This document shows, in pieces, positions 1 through 8,900 of a stretch of 64,000 nt of DNA (positions within the stretch are counted from its first letter, which is position 1; every line of letters begins with the position of its first letter). Position numbers and translations under genes: made by a program. The DNA comes from Alkalimarinus sediminis (GTDB lineage Bacteria > Pseudomonadota > Gammaproteobacteria > Pseudomonadales > Oleiphilaceae), in NCBI RefSeq assembly GCF_026427595.1, contig NZ_CP101527.1:1931001-1995000 (forward strand), read 5' to 3'. Below the pieces are notes generated by a model that did no database searches, was not told the DNA's origin, and saw nothing but the letters and a program-made list of their open reading frames with translations.

Positions 1-4
1 AAAG

Positions 5-2254
5 ATGTTCCAGAAAGACATACCCACACTCGTAACACGAGCCACGCTTCAAACGTCTGCCTTTGCGCTAATATTCGCAAGCATCATTGGGTATGCACTA
101 ACGTTAATCGATTTTTCACCTAAACCTTCATACGACCTAAACCGTTCGGCTTCTGTTGTTAAACTATCAGAACAGAATCAAGATCAACTAGTGATCGAAG
201 GGTATTCAAACTTTTACCAGTCTCGAACATTGCAATATAGCCCGCCATCGCTGCAAGATCTTGCCACCTATGAGCGCGCCTTTATTGCGATTAGACAAGC
301 ATTGCTATCGCCAGTACGGCCATTGTCAATAAACCACCCTAAATTGACCGAAGCGTTCTCTCTGCTTGCCAGTATTGATATTGATATCATTCACACTGCT
401 GAGAACACCCTGATCCTTAAAGACAGCCGACCAGAGCGAGCTGGGGGTCTTGTTGTGATCAACCTAAATGAATCTACAGGGCTCACCTTGGAAGTACCCG
501 CACCATTGAATGAGAACGGTATTGCTGATCTAGGCCTGAGAATGTACGACAGTCTTAATGCCAAAGCTCTTATCTATGCGGGCAGTCATCGCTTCCAAGA
601 CCCTCTCAGACAAAGTGATATGCTGAACGTTCCTCGTAGTTTCTTTCAGATCGCACATGAGCGACTAAGCGAACGAAATGTTCTTCAACTAAGAGGCTAC
701 ACCCGAACCGCAGCCCGTGAGCTTTATGGCGAGCGCTTTGAGGATGAGTTAATAACCTCTCAAGCGATTCCAAATAGACTTTGGATTAAAGCAAGCTTGC
801 CGGAAGGTTTAAATGTCACCCAGCTTAATGCCAGCTTGGGTGACTTTACTGTTAGCTGGAGCCCACCTGTTTTTTCTAATAGGCAGCGTGAATATAGCCG
901 TGAAGGGTTTGCTGAACTAATGCTCACCAGTGCAGGCATCAGGCAGTTAATCGCCAGTTTTGAGCCGGTCAAGCCACCCGATAATAATTTAGATATCGAT
1001 ACTCAAAAAACGACTCTTAAAGAGTGGCTGGCAACCCATAAAATGACGTGGGCGGGCAAGAACAGTGAGTCTTATAAGCCTGCAAAACTCAATGAGCTAA
1101 TATTTTTTGATGAGCAAGTTCTAACACCGTTGTTTCAGTTTATTGATAGTGACCCGCTAAGCAAAAGTACAGATGAGCTGCGGCAGGCTTTAGAAGCGAT
1201 TAACCGAATGGCTCAGGTAATGGGTTATAAAATAATCAGCTTACAGCAACCAGACTCATTAGAACGCTTCTTGGTTCTTACGGAGCTGACGCAAGCAGAG
1301 CAACGCTATTGGGGTACTTATATTTTTCGGTTGAGTAGTGCTGCACCTTACTTTATCAAAGCGCCTCGCCCTCTCATTGAGTCAAATAGCTTTAATTATG
1401 CTGTCAGTCTGTTTACCGATTTAAACGCCAAAGCACTGTTAGTACCTAGCAGCCATGCACTGGCAAATGCAGATGGTACTGCTAATGTATTAGGAAAAGA
1501 CAACTCAGTTACGTTATTCAACCGCGTTCATCAAAGCCTATTGCGACATTATCAATCTGAAAACTCCTTAGTCATCCAAACTAGAGGCGTCAGTGCCAAC
1601 CAGTGGGATGAACGTAACGCCGTCGATATTCGGCTAGCGCTGTGGCAAAACTCCAATACTCAATTCACGACCCCTTTAATGGATACACTAACCCAGAAAA
1701 TAACCGATAGTGGGCTCAGTTATGACTTTGTCGACGGAGAAAAAACTGAAATAGGCTATGAAGACCATTACAGCCTGTTGAGCCAATACATGGCCGTAGC
1801 ACGCCAATCCGAAATGGTCACACTTTGGTTATCAGAGCAGTTACGTCGAAAAATAAACCAAGGCAGTAAAACAGCCACCTACCGCAAACAGTTTCTGGCT
1901 ATGCAAATCGAGTTGCAAGAGAGAGACATTGCTCAGTGGATAGATACAACCAAACCGAGTCGCCAAGCGTTACCGGAAGATGTTTATAAACCACTTAACA
2001 AATTTGTTAATTCTGGCGATATCATCATGCTAGCCAATGGAGTATCAGCTTTAGGAACACTGCAGCTTGAGTACTTGCGAGATGTAACATCTCAGCAGTA
2101 CTTTATTGCCGTTTCAGACGTTCAAAAACAACCTGTCGCACTCGCCAGTATTGACCCATTGATACCCGAAGAGCACATTCTATTAAGTGAGCAATCATCG
2201 GTAACTCGATTTATTAAGCGGCAATCAGGCTGGTTGCTAGCAGGAGAACGATGA
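5..2254 (+). CDS. Membrane-anchored periplasmic protein with two degenerate hydrolase-like modules (polymer operon gene 1)
   Basis: 749 residues. One membrane segment at about residues 15-37 with positive charge before it; the rest should be periplasmic. I do not recognise it as a named family. By eye it holds two copies of the module found in gene 3 of this operon: copy A at about 88-316 and copy B at about 365-617. Shared landmarks are an 'AP' motif (APL 166-168; APR 453-455), the helix 'DLNAKALL' or 'SLNAKALI', 'SH' (194-195 and 482-483), a beta strand ending 'LRGY' or 'TRGV', and a closing 'xLSxxLR'-type motif. The metal and catalytic residues present in gene 3 are replaced: APH to APL/APR, and ELS to MLT/WLS. 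It may therefore bind polymer without cutting it. The start lies 5 bases into the window, so its ribosome site and a possible earlier start cannot be seen. The stop is 1 base before the next gene. Confidence 0.75.
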   Translation: MFQKDIPTLVTRATLQTSAFALIFASIIGYALTLIDFSPKPSYDLNRSASVVKLSEQNQDQLVIEGYSNFYQSRTLQYSPPSLQDLATYERAFIAIRQALLSPVRPLSINHPKLTEAFSLLASIDIDIIHTAENTLILKDSRPERAGGLVVINLNESTGLTLEVPAPLNENGIADLGLRMYDSLNAKALIYAGSHRFQDPLRQSDMLNVPRSFFQIAHERLSERNVLQLRGYTRTAARELYGERFEDELITSQAIPNRLWIKASLPEGLNVTQLNASLGDFTVSWSPPVFSNRQREYSREGFAELMLTSAGIRQLIASFEPVKPPDNNLDIDTQKTTLKEWLATHKMTWAGKNSESYKPAKLNELIFFDEQVLTPLFQFIDSDPLSKSTDELRQALEAINRMAQVMGYKIISLQQPDSLERFLVLTELTQAEQRYWGTYIFRLSSAAPYFIKAPRPLIESNSFNYAVSLFTDLNAKALLVPSSHALANADGTANVLGKDNSVTLFNRVHQSLLRHYQSENSLVIQTRGVSANQWDERNAVDIRLALWQNSNTQFTTPLMDTLTQKITDSGLSYDFVDGEKTEIGYEDHYSLLSQYMAVARQSEMVTLWLSEQLRRKINQGSKTATYRKQFLAMQIELQERDIAQWIDTTKPSRQALPEDVYKPLNKFVNSGDIIMLANGVSALGTLQLEYLRDVTSQQYFIAVSDVQKQPVALASIDPLIPEEHILLSEQSSVTRFIKRQSGWLLAGER

Positions 2255-2255
2255 G

Positions 2256-4937
2256 ATGAGAATACTGGGCCGCAGCATCTTGTTACTCTGTTTACTGCTT
2301 CTATTCTGGTTGGGCTATAGCGCTTGGTTGAACCTCAACCAACAAGACCACCTCAATGTAGCCACCCCCTACCCCAATGCCGTAACCGAACGGAAAGACG
2401 TCTACCTGCTGTCTAACACTAAGACAGGCTTTATCAGCTCAGAGACTGAGATAACGTCTTCCACATTAAGCTTTAAGTTAGATCAGAGAATTGAGCGTTT
2501 AAGAATTTCAACGACCGCGTTATTCCCTATCCTCGACACCCAACCTGAAGCCTTCAATCAAGCAAACATCGAGGCTATGCGTCAGCAAGATCAACACCCA
2601 GATTATGCGGTTGAATATACGTTGCTAGATGAACAAAACAACATTCTCAATCAGGGTACGTACTGGTTTAGTGCAAAACCCTCTCGATGGGTGCGTCAAC
2701 CAGAACAGCCTCGAGGTGCAGACCTTAACAAAGAGAGCAGTGCAAACGCCACTGTTGAGAACACCGTAGTACCCTCGTTGTTTTTATCTGACTCAAAGCT
2801 CTATGCAGGTACCCTAGAGAATATCTTTTTACGCATGAATAATTGGCCCACCGCCCGAAGACTTGAGCTTCGTTTGCAGCATCAACCGCCAGAAATCAGT
2901 GGAGCAGCCGTTTATGTGCACCAAAACTTTAACCGCAGCCAAGAAGAGATCACAAAACTGTGGCGAAAATTAAGTGAAAGTAAACGCACCCGCCTTACCG
3001 AAGGCGTTAATATGTATCCCCACTATATCTGGTCGAGCGCTGAGATAGACGCCCTGTTATCTAACTATTGGCAGCAAGTCGGCCCCGACGGTGTTGTAGA
3101 TGAAGATTTCACAACTCTCGGGCTGTACCGTGTTATCGGTGCGCAACCTGCAACCGTAATCGATAATAGCGCCCAATCTTTACCCGCCTCAACCTTAGTC
3201 GTGAGTAGAGGTCATAACCTGACGTTTCCTATTCACTCTACTGGCGAAGTACAGTTCACCTATCGAGCCTTAACCCCCAACGTTAAAAACCAGGATATTA
3301 CACTCACCTTTCACAACCTTGACGCATCTGACCCCGTTGTTGTTAAGCAAGCGATCGAATCAACGGTTTCAACCTGGCGAGGCACGATACCGAAGGGCTT
3401 ACTTGAGATCAGTGCAGATCAGGCAGTTGAAATTGAATTTGAAAAAATGCCAGATGAAGAGAGTGAGAATCACAAAAAACATTATAAACGATATTTTTTG
3501 GTTAGCCCTGATCAGCCACTAACCTACCCTATTGAACACTGGCAAGGCCAGGCTACACCTGTGCAAATTAGAACCCGAACAATTAGAAATTCATCAGGCC
3601 TTTCAACCGACAGTAACACCACAACGACCGCAAACTGGTTAACCGATAACGACGTAGCCATTAAACCCAATAGCCACTCAAGGCCTATGAGCCATCGCCT
3701 CACTCTCGATTACCAACCATCGCAATACGAACGTCTGGCCAACGCTCAGTTATCAATGCCAGAGGCCGAGTTTACCAGCAGTGTTTCGGTGGCAAAGTCA
3801 GCATACTATTTGGCTCCTAACTCAGTTAATAAATTACAGATCACCTCAACTAGCCCAGTATTGGTAGATATATCAACTCGACCTTTTGAGCTACCATTGT
3901 TACGCAATCTTCCCGCTCATAACAGAAGTTGGTTTGACGATGAGAGTTATATCCCAACTTGGTTCAACCTTCGCCCTAATAATTACCATACACTCATAAA
4001 CCAGGGGCAGAGTGTTATGCTGCGTACTCAGCATCGACCTTTAATAGACCGTGAAGCAAGCTTGAACGAGCAATTTACCACTAAGCAAATTCCACCCAAC
4101 CAAGCTCAATCGAACCTGAACCAGATATTGGTGCCAGAAACCAATATTGAGAAGCTTGCATCGGCGTCCCCTGTGCGACGATATCGACAACTTAACCCTG
4201 CTTCTATACAGATAAAACAGCCCGAAAAACTTAACTTTGCCAACACTAGCAGTCATCGCACCCTATCCCCATCACTGGTGTATAAAGGGGTAAATGAAAG
4301 CCCTCGAAAAATAGATATTAGGTTAGATAACCAGATTATTCATTCACAATGGATCGCAGGAAAATGGGGTAAAATCACCCTACCTCAAATCAGTAAAGGT
4401 ATACGCGCATTAGCCATTAGCAGCACAACTGAAAACTGGTATAGCAACCAAGTGGAGATGAAAAAAGGCGCACGCTATTTGATTCAAAAAGATGCGTACT
4501 CTCTAACAAAGAATAGACAAATGACCTATACCATTGATAAAACCAGCGCAGATATATTACTCAACTTTACCTACTATCGAGAGTATAGAAACAGTGCCAT
4601 TGACGATACACTCATTGAAGTCAGGTTACTAAATACGAGGCCCCATGAGTCCGTTACTGAGCATTTGAGCAGTAGCATGACCATTCCTGTTAGACAGTGG
4701 CGTATAGCAGCTTCGACAACAGTAAAAGAGCATGGGTTGATGTTAAATCGGGGTGATAGAAAAACAGACACAGGTTCGTACTTTGTTTACAGATTGGGAG
4801 ATGATCTTCCCGATGGTCAATACCAAGTTCAGTTTAGTCTGCTCAAAGGCTCTGAAGGTTACTTTAACGTATCGCGCCTAACGCCAATTGAGGGAGTCGA
4901 AATTGACTATTTTAGAGAGTCCATTGATGCCTATTAA
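2256..4937 (+). CDS. Large inner-membrane-anchored periplasmic protein (polymer operon gene 2)
   Basis: 893 residues, family not recognised. The N-terminus MRILGRS is followed by a very hydrophobic stretch at about residues 7-25, best read as an uncleaved signal anchor. The remaining ~865 residues are polar, rich in alternating beta-type sequence and Thr/Ser/Asn, and look like a chain of beta-sandwich domains. No catalytic motif was seen. The AGGAG ribosome site at 2242-2246 and the ATG one base after the previous stop support this start and tight coupling. The gene overlaps the start of gene 3 by 11 bases. Its place between a membrane protein and a secreted hydrolase, in an operon with a PgsB-type polymerase and an outer-membrane barrel, suggests a periplasmic scaffold or polymer-binding subunit, comparable in position to BcsB; that role is inference only. 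Confidence 0.75.
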   Translation: MRILGRSILLLCLLLLFWLGYSAWLNLNQQDHLNVATPYPNAVTERKDVYLLSNTKTGFISSETEITSSTLSFKLDQRIERLRISTTALFPILDTQPEAFNQANIEAMRQQDQHPDYAVEYTLLDEQNNILNQGTYWFSAKPSRWVRQPEQPRGADLNKESSANATVENTVVPSLFLSDSKLYAGTLENIFLRMNNWPTARRLELRLQHQPPEISGAAVYVHQNFNRSQEEITKLWRKLSESKRTRLTEGVNMYPHYIWSSAEIDALLSNYWQQVGPDGVVDEDFTTLGLYRVIGAQPATVIDNSAQSLPASTLVVSRGHNLTFPIHSTGEVQFTYRALTPNVKNQDITLTFHNLDASDPVVVKQAIESTVSTWRGTIPKGLLEISADQAVEIEFEKMPDEESENHKKHYKRYFLVSPDQPLTYPIEHWQGQATPVQIRTRTIRNSSGLSTDSNTTTTANWLTDNDVAIKPNSHSRPMSHRLTLDYQPSQYERLANAQLSMPEAEFTSSVSVAKSAYYLAPNSVNKLQITSTSPVLVDISTRPFELPLLRNLPAHNRSWFDDESYIPTWFNLRPNNYHTLINQGQSVMLRTQHRPLIDREASLNEQFTTKQIPPNQAQSNLNQILVPETNIEKLASASPVRRYRQLNPASIQIKQPEKLNFANTSSHRTLSPSLVYKGVNESPRKIDIRLDNQIIHSQWIAGKWGKITLPQISKGIRALAISSTTENWYSNQVEMKKGARYLIQKDAYSLTKNRQMTYTIDKTSADILLNFTYYREYRNSAIDDTLIEVRLLNTRPHESVTEHLSSSMTIPVRQWRIAASTTVKEHGLMLNRGDRKTDTGSYFVYRLGDDLPDGQYQVQFSLLKGSEGYFNVSRLTPIEGVEIDYFRESIDAY

Positions 4938-5922
4938 CAGCAAGAAGCGTTGTATCCAGTTGTTAGCATGGTGGGTAATATGGGGGTGTACAATGTTTGT
5001 CCAAAGCAGTAACGCTAAGTCAGTCCAAACCAGCCACGCAAATGACATTACTTGCAATGCAAGAGACGCGCACACCCTTAAATCACTTTCGGCACTGTTA
5101 ACCTCTCAAAAAAACATCCCGTTTGAAGTCGTCGATCAAGAGCGCTACCAACATGCTAAGGCGCTTTTCAGTGGGCTATTTAATATGCCAGAAACGGAGA
5201 GTAAAACACTACCGGTTGCCGAATTACCCGATTCACTCAATGCACTAGCTCAGGCAGCAGGCTTTTGCCAGCAGTGGTTAAGGGTCACACACATGAAACA
5301 AGAGCATCTTGTACTACTATTAATGGAGAGAACAGAGACCGCAAAAGGACAAGGAGCTTATCTGTTTGCGATGAATAGACCGCTCAAATTTGTGATTCAA
5401 GCACCACACCAGTACTTTGATTATAAGACCGGACATTTGGCCTTGCAGTTATTCTTTGAACAAAACCTTCGCGCCATTGCCCTTAATACCGTTCACAGAA
5501 AACAGACCGACCAGTCTGACTTGGCTCATCAGGCAAACAGTTTGTTCTCTGCTTTTGCAGAGGCGCTTCCCCATCAAAACAGCGAACGATATTTATTACA
5601 AATTCATGGTTTTGGCAAAAAAAATAGAGAAACAGAAGCAGGCAGGTTGGCCGATATCATACTCAGTAATGGCTCCCGATCTCCCTCTACTTTTTTAACC
5701 CACGCTCAAACTCGTATGAATCAAGCCACCGATTTTAAGACCTATCTCTATGGTGCCGACATCAACGAGCTTGGCGGCACTCGAAATAGTAGTTTGGCGA
5801 TTTTAGCTAACCATAACCAACAGAGACACTTTATTCATATGGAGCTGTCAGCAGAAGCACGTAAAGAACTCCGTCGATCGTACCCACTGCGTGAAGCCCT
5901 ATGGAGTAGCTGGCCGCAATGA
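4927..5922 (+). CDS. Secreted zinc-dependent hydrolase-like protein (poly-gamma-glutamate hydrolase / N-formylglutamate amidohydrolase fold) (polymer operon gene 3)
   Basis: 331 residues from the ATG at 4927. An upstream TTG at 4888 gives a longer frame, but the ATG has an AGAGAG ribosome site and places a normal signal peptide (KKRC, then a hydrophobic stretch, then SNA-KS) at the N-terminus. The mature part shows the pattern I associate with N-formylglutamate amidohydrolases and phage poly-gamma-glutamate hydrolases (M14-like zinc fold): A-P-H at 159-161 with D165 four residues on, 'TVHRKQ' with H190, 'QIHGF' with H227, and near the C-terminus 'HMELS' with E306 followed by an Arg-rich helix, like the 'ELSxxLR' end of those families. 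H161, D165 and H227 are candidate metal ligands and E306 the candidate catalytic Glu. A periplasmic depolymerase in a polymer export operon parallels BcsZ, AlgL and PgaB. It overlaps gene 2 by 11 bases and gene 4 by 4. The fold call is manual. Confidence 0.65.
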   Translation: MPINSKKRCIQLLAWWVIWGCTMFVQSSNAKSVQTSHANDITCNARDAHTLKSLSALLTSQKNIPFEVVDQERYQHAKALFSGLFNMPETESKTLPVAELPDSLNALAQAAGFCQQWLRVTHMKQEHLVLLLMERTETAKGQGAYLFAMNRPLKFVIQAPHQYFDYKTGHLALQLFFEQNLRAIALNTVHRKQTDQSDLAHQANSLFSAFAEALPHQNSERYLLQIHGFGKKNRETEAGRLADIILSNGSRSPSTFLTHAQTRMNQATDFKTYLYGADINELGGTRNSSLAILANHNQQRHFIHMELSAEARKELRRSYPLREALWSSWPQ

Positions 5923-8900
5923 AATACAGCACTGGTAAACCAAGCACCGCACGAGCAGAGGCATTAATACAAACCTTGAAAACGCTCTGCCTGTTAACAT
6001 TGTTATTTTGCGTTCCAGTCTACGCACAAATGAATGTGCCCGCTGATAAACTGCACTGGGATGACATACCCAATTGGGAACATGCCAAAGGCAAGGTATC
6101 AAGAGCCTATATACAGCATTCAGATTGGCACGCAGTTACACTGCAGCCTAAAGCTTCTGTCACCTACCGTATTCCACGCAATGCGTTTACTCGACTCGTT
6201 AGCGACAGCTCAGAGCAAGCCAATAATATTATGTTGTCGAGAGGTGATGGGAATGGCCTTTTTAGCCCAATAACACAGGTTAATAAGATAGACAGCAGCC
6301 TTTTGATCATGCCAGAGAGTCACTACTGGCAGCTATTAATTCACAATAGCGATGATAAACCCGCTACGCTGTCGGTTATGACGAGCAGAAAGACTGGCCA
6401 AAAGAGTATCCCGTTAGCACGGGAATTAATCGCACCTAACAATAGCCAAACCGGCTGGATAACCACGCCTCACCTGAGTCAACGAGACAATTATGCGTAT
6501 GCTAATGGTGTGTCGAGCATCAGTTACTCTGTAGAAGGCCCTTTATTTGTCGAAGTCGAGAGCTTGTTGCTTGAGACAGCTATCGATGAAAACCTGCCTA
6601 GCTACCTTATCAACACTCAGCTTGATGGTAAGCCTTGGCAACAATGGCAACACCACGCCGCACACTATCCCTTTATCCGTCGCAGCAGTGATCTACCCAA
6701 CGCAGATCAAAGCGAAACCACTGAATTCAAAACCAGTACGTATACAGAAAAATATTACTTACAGATACCGGAAGGCCAACATACACTAAGTTTTAGATCA
6801 TATCGACCAATTGCCCTGCGCCTGTTTAAAGACTCGCCATGGGGGTTATTAGGCAACGAAGATTTTTTATACCCTAAACTTAAAGAGCATCAACAGCGCC
6901 AAATCGATTATCAACTGGGCCTAAATCGTTTAATCGACTCTCTATTGTCGCACCCTCCAGCAGAAGCCGATCAACTGCTAGGACGCTGGAGAGATCAGCA
7001 CACTTTTCTAAAGTCTATACAAGAACGATCAGTCAATAGACTTCAGTTCTATCGCCCACTCACTGCATCAACAGTCTCAACTCCGCCACTCAATCTGTTG
7101 AACCTTAACTCTGTGGTAGCGAAATACAAGTCCATTCAAGAGCACCCTGCGTTATTAGATAACGAAGCTAACGATAACGATTCAAAAAGCGCCTTTACCG
7201 AATTAAGTGCAAACCAACAGGCTTCGTTTTCGCTTCCTCCTTTATCAGGCCCCACAACACTCAGGGTTCGTATAGCGGACCTTAACGATCAAAATGCGAG
7301 TTTTTTACTGACCAATCAAAAAGGTGAAACCAACACGATTATTTATCGCCCTGAGTTCAGATCTAAATTGCTCAACTCAGCGACGGAGCAATTAAAAGCG
7401 GGCGAAACAGCCACAACTGAAACGTTTATTCCGCTTTCTAGTTCGACCACAACGCTCACGGTTAAATCGCTCGCTAAAGCTACCAGTAAGCTTCAATTGG
7501 CCTATCTCACTACTCATAAGCCCAAGATTTCAGCTAACGAACTCTCAAACCTCTTAAACCAACTCAGCGAGAATAAACGCGCCGATATTGTTGCGTTCTT
7601 ACAGGGTCGTTATCAAGAGCCTAAAGAGGAACCAAGTGAGCGAATAAACGAACGTTTAATGCAGCTATCACTCTCTAATCTTGCACACAGAGTTCAAGTT
7701 CGGTCTAAGCAGTTCGAACAAGCAACTCCTACTCTCGACCCCCGTTTACTTAGCAACTCCCCCGTACCCGTTCGATGGCAAGAGACTGTCGCGTCATTAG
7801 CCGAACAGCACTCTTGGGCAAAGGCCATTGAAATCGTTACCCCGTTAGCCATGCATCAGGACATAACAATTCGCATACCTGCAGCTAAGGTTCTGTCGGC
7901 GTTATTACTAAAGTCAGGTGAGTTTTTTCTTTACGAACAATGGCTGCTCAAAGTCATCAAGTCTCCCGCATATATAGATTACATAAACGACGCAGAGCAA
8001 GCACTTGTTAACCGTTATAAAGCCCAGGGACGCATGGGATCACTAGAGAAGCTATCGGCCTATCGTTTTAATCAATCAGCTGATATCCGCTACCTTAAAC
8101 TAATGGGTGATAGTTTATCCCACGAATCTAGTCTAGCCCTGAGACAAACAATAGACGCCACTTATAGCGCACTAGCCACTCAGCAAAACACTGTTGACTC
8201 ATCGCAGCGGTTATCTACAGCGCAAACCACCTTAACGGCGCCTTCACGTTTATGGCAAACCGTGGAAAGCGGTGCTTTTACCTCTGCCTCATCGATGTTA
8301 CTTTACGGCCATGCCCTCGATTCCTACAGTTATCGATTAACTGCCAACCCAAGCCAGCCACTACTATTTACCGTTGAAGGGCCAACAAGACTAGCCGTTA
8401 GTTACCGAACACTGCTTACGCAGGGAGAACAAAAAAGCCAAAATAGCTGGATAACCTTACGGGATAATCAACACGCTCACCACATACCCACTTTCTCCTC
8501 CCCTCAGTCGAATGAAGTTTCGTTAGTCGGCTCAGAAAATAAGCTCAGCGTAGAGCAGCGCTTTGAGTATCAAGTTGGCGAAGGCACTCACCAAATCGAA
8601 CTTAGACCGGAACATGGTGACATGGCCATTGGGCTATCCACCCGTTCGAGTGATGCAACAAACATCAATCGACTGGCCGTCAACGACCCTCAACACCCGT
8701 TAAGCCTGACAGACCACGATATAAACAGTAGCCTTGCTCTCAACAGCCAAAACGAAACAGCAGCATCAAATAACGCGACTAAGACAATACTTCGTTTAAT
8801 CTGGGCTATTGAGCACCCTCAACAAGGTGATGCCAATCAGAAAAACGAAGCCGCTGAGAGTGAGGGGCTATCTTCAACTAACCAGCTATCTTCAACTAGC

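Noticed and set aside
4888-4926. Upstream TTG start for gene 3
   Set aside because: It lengthens overlap with gene 2 and pushes the signal peptide inward; the ATG at 4927 has the better ribosome site.
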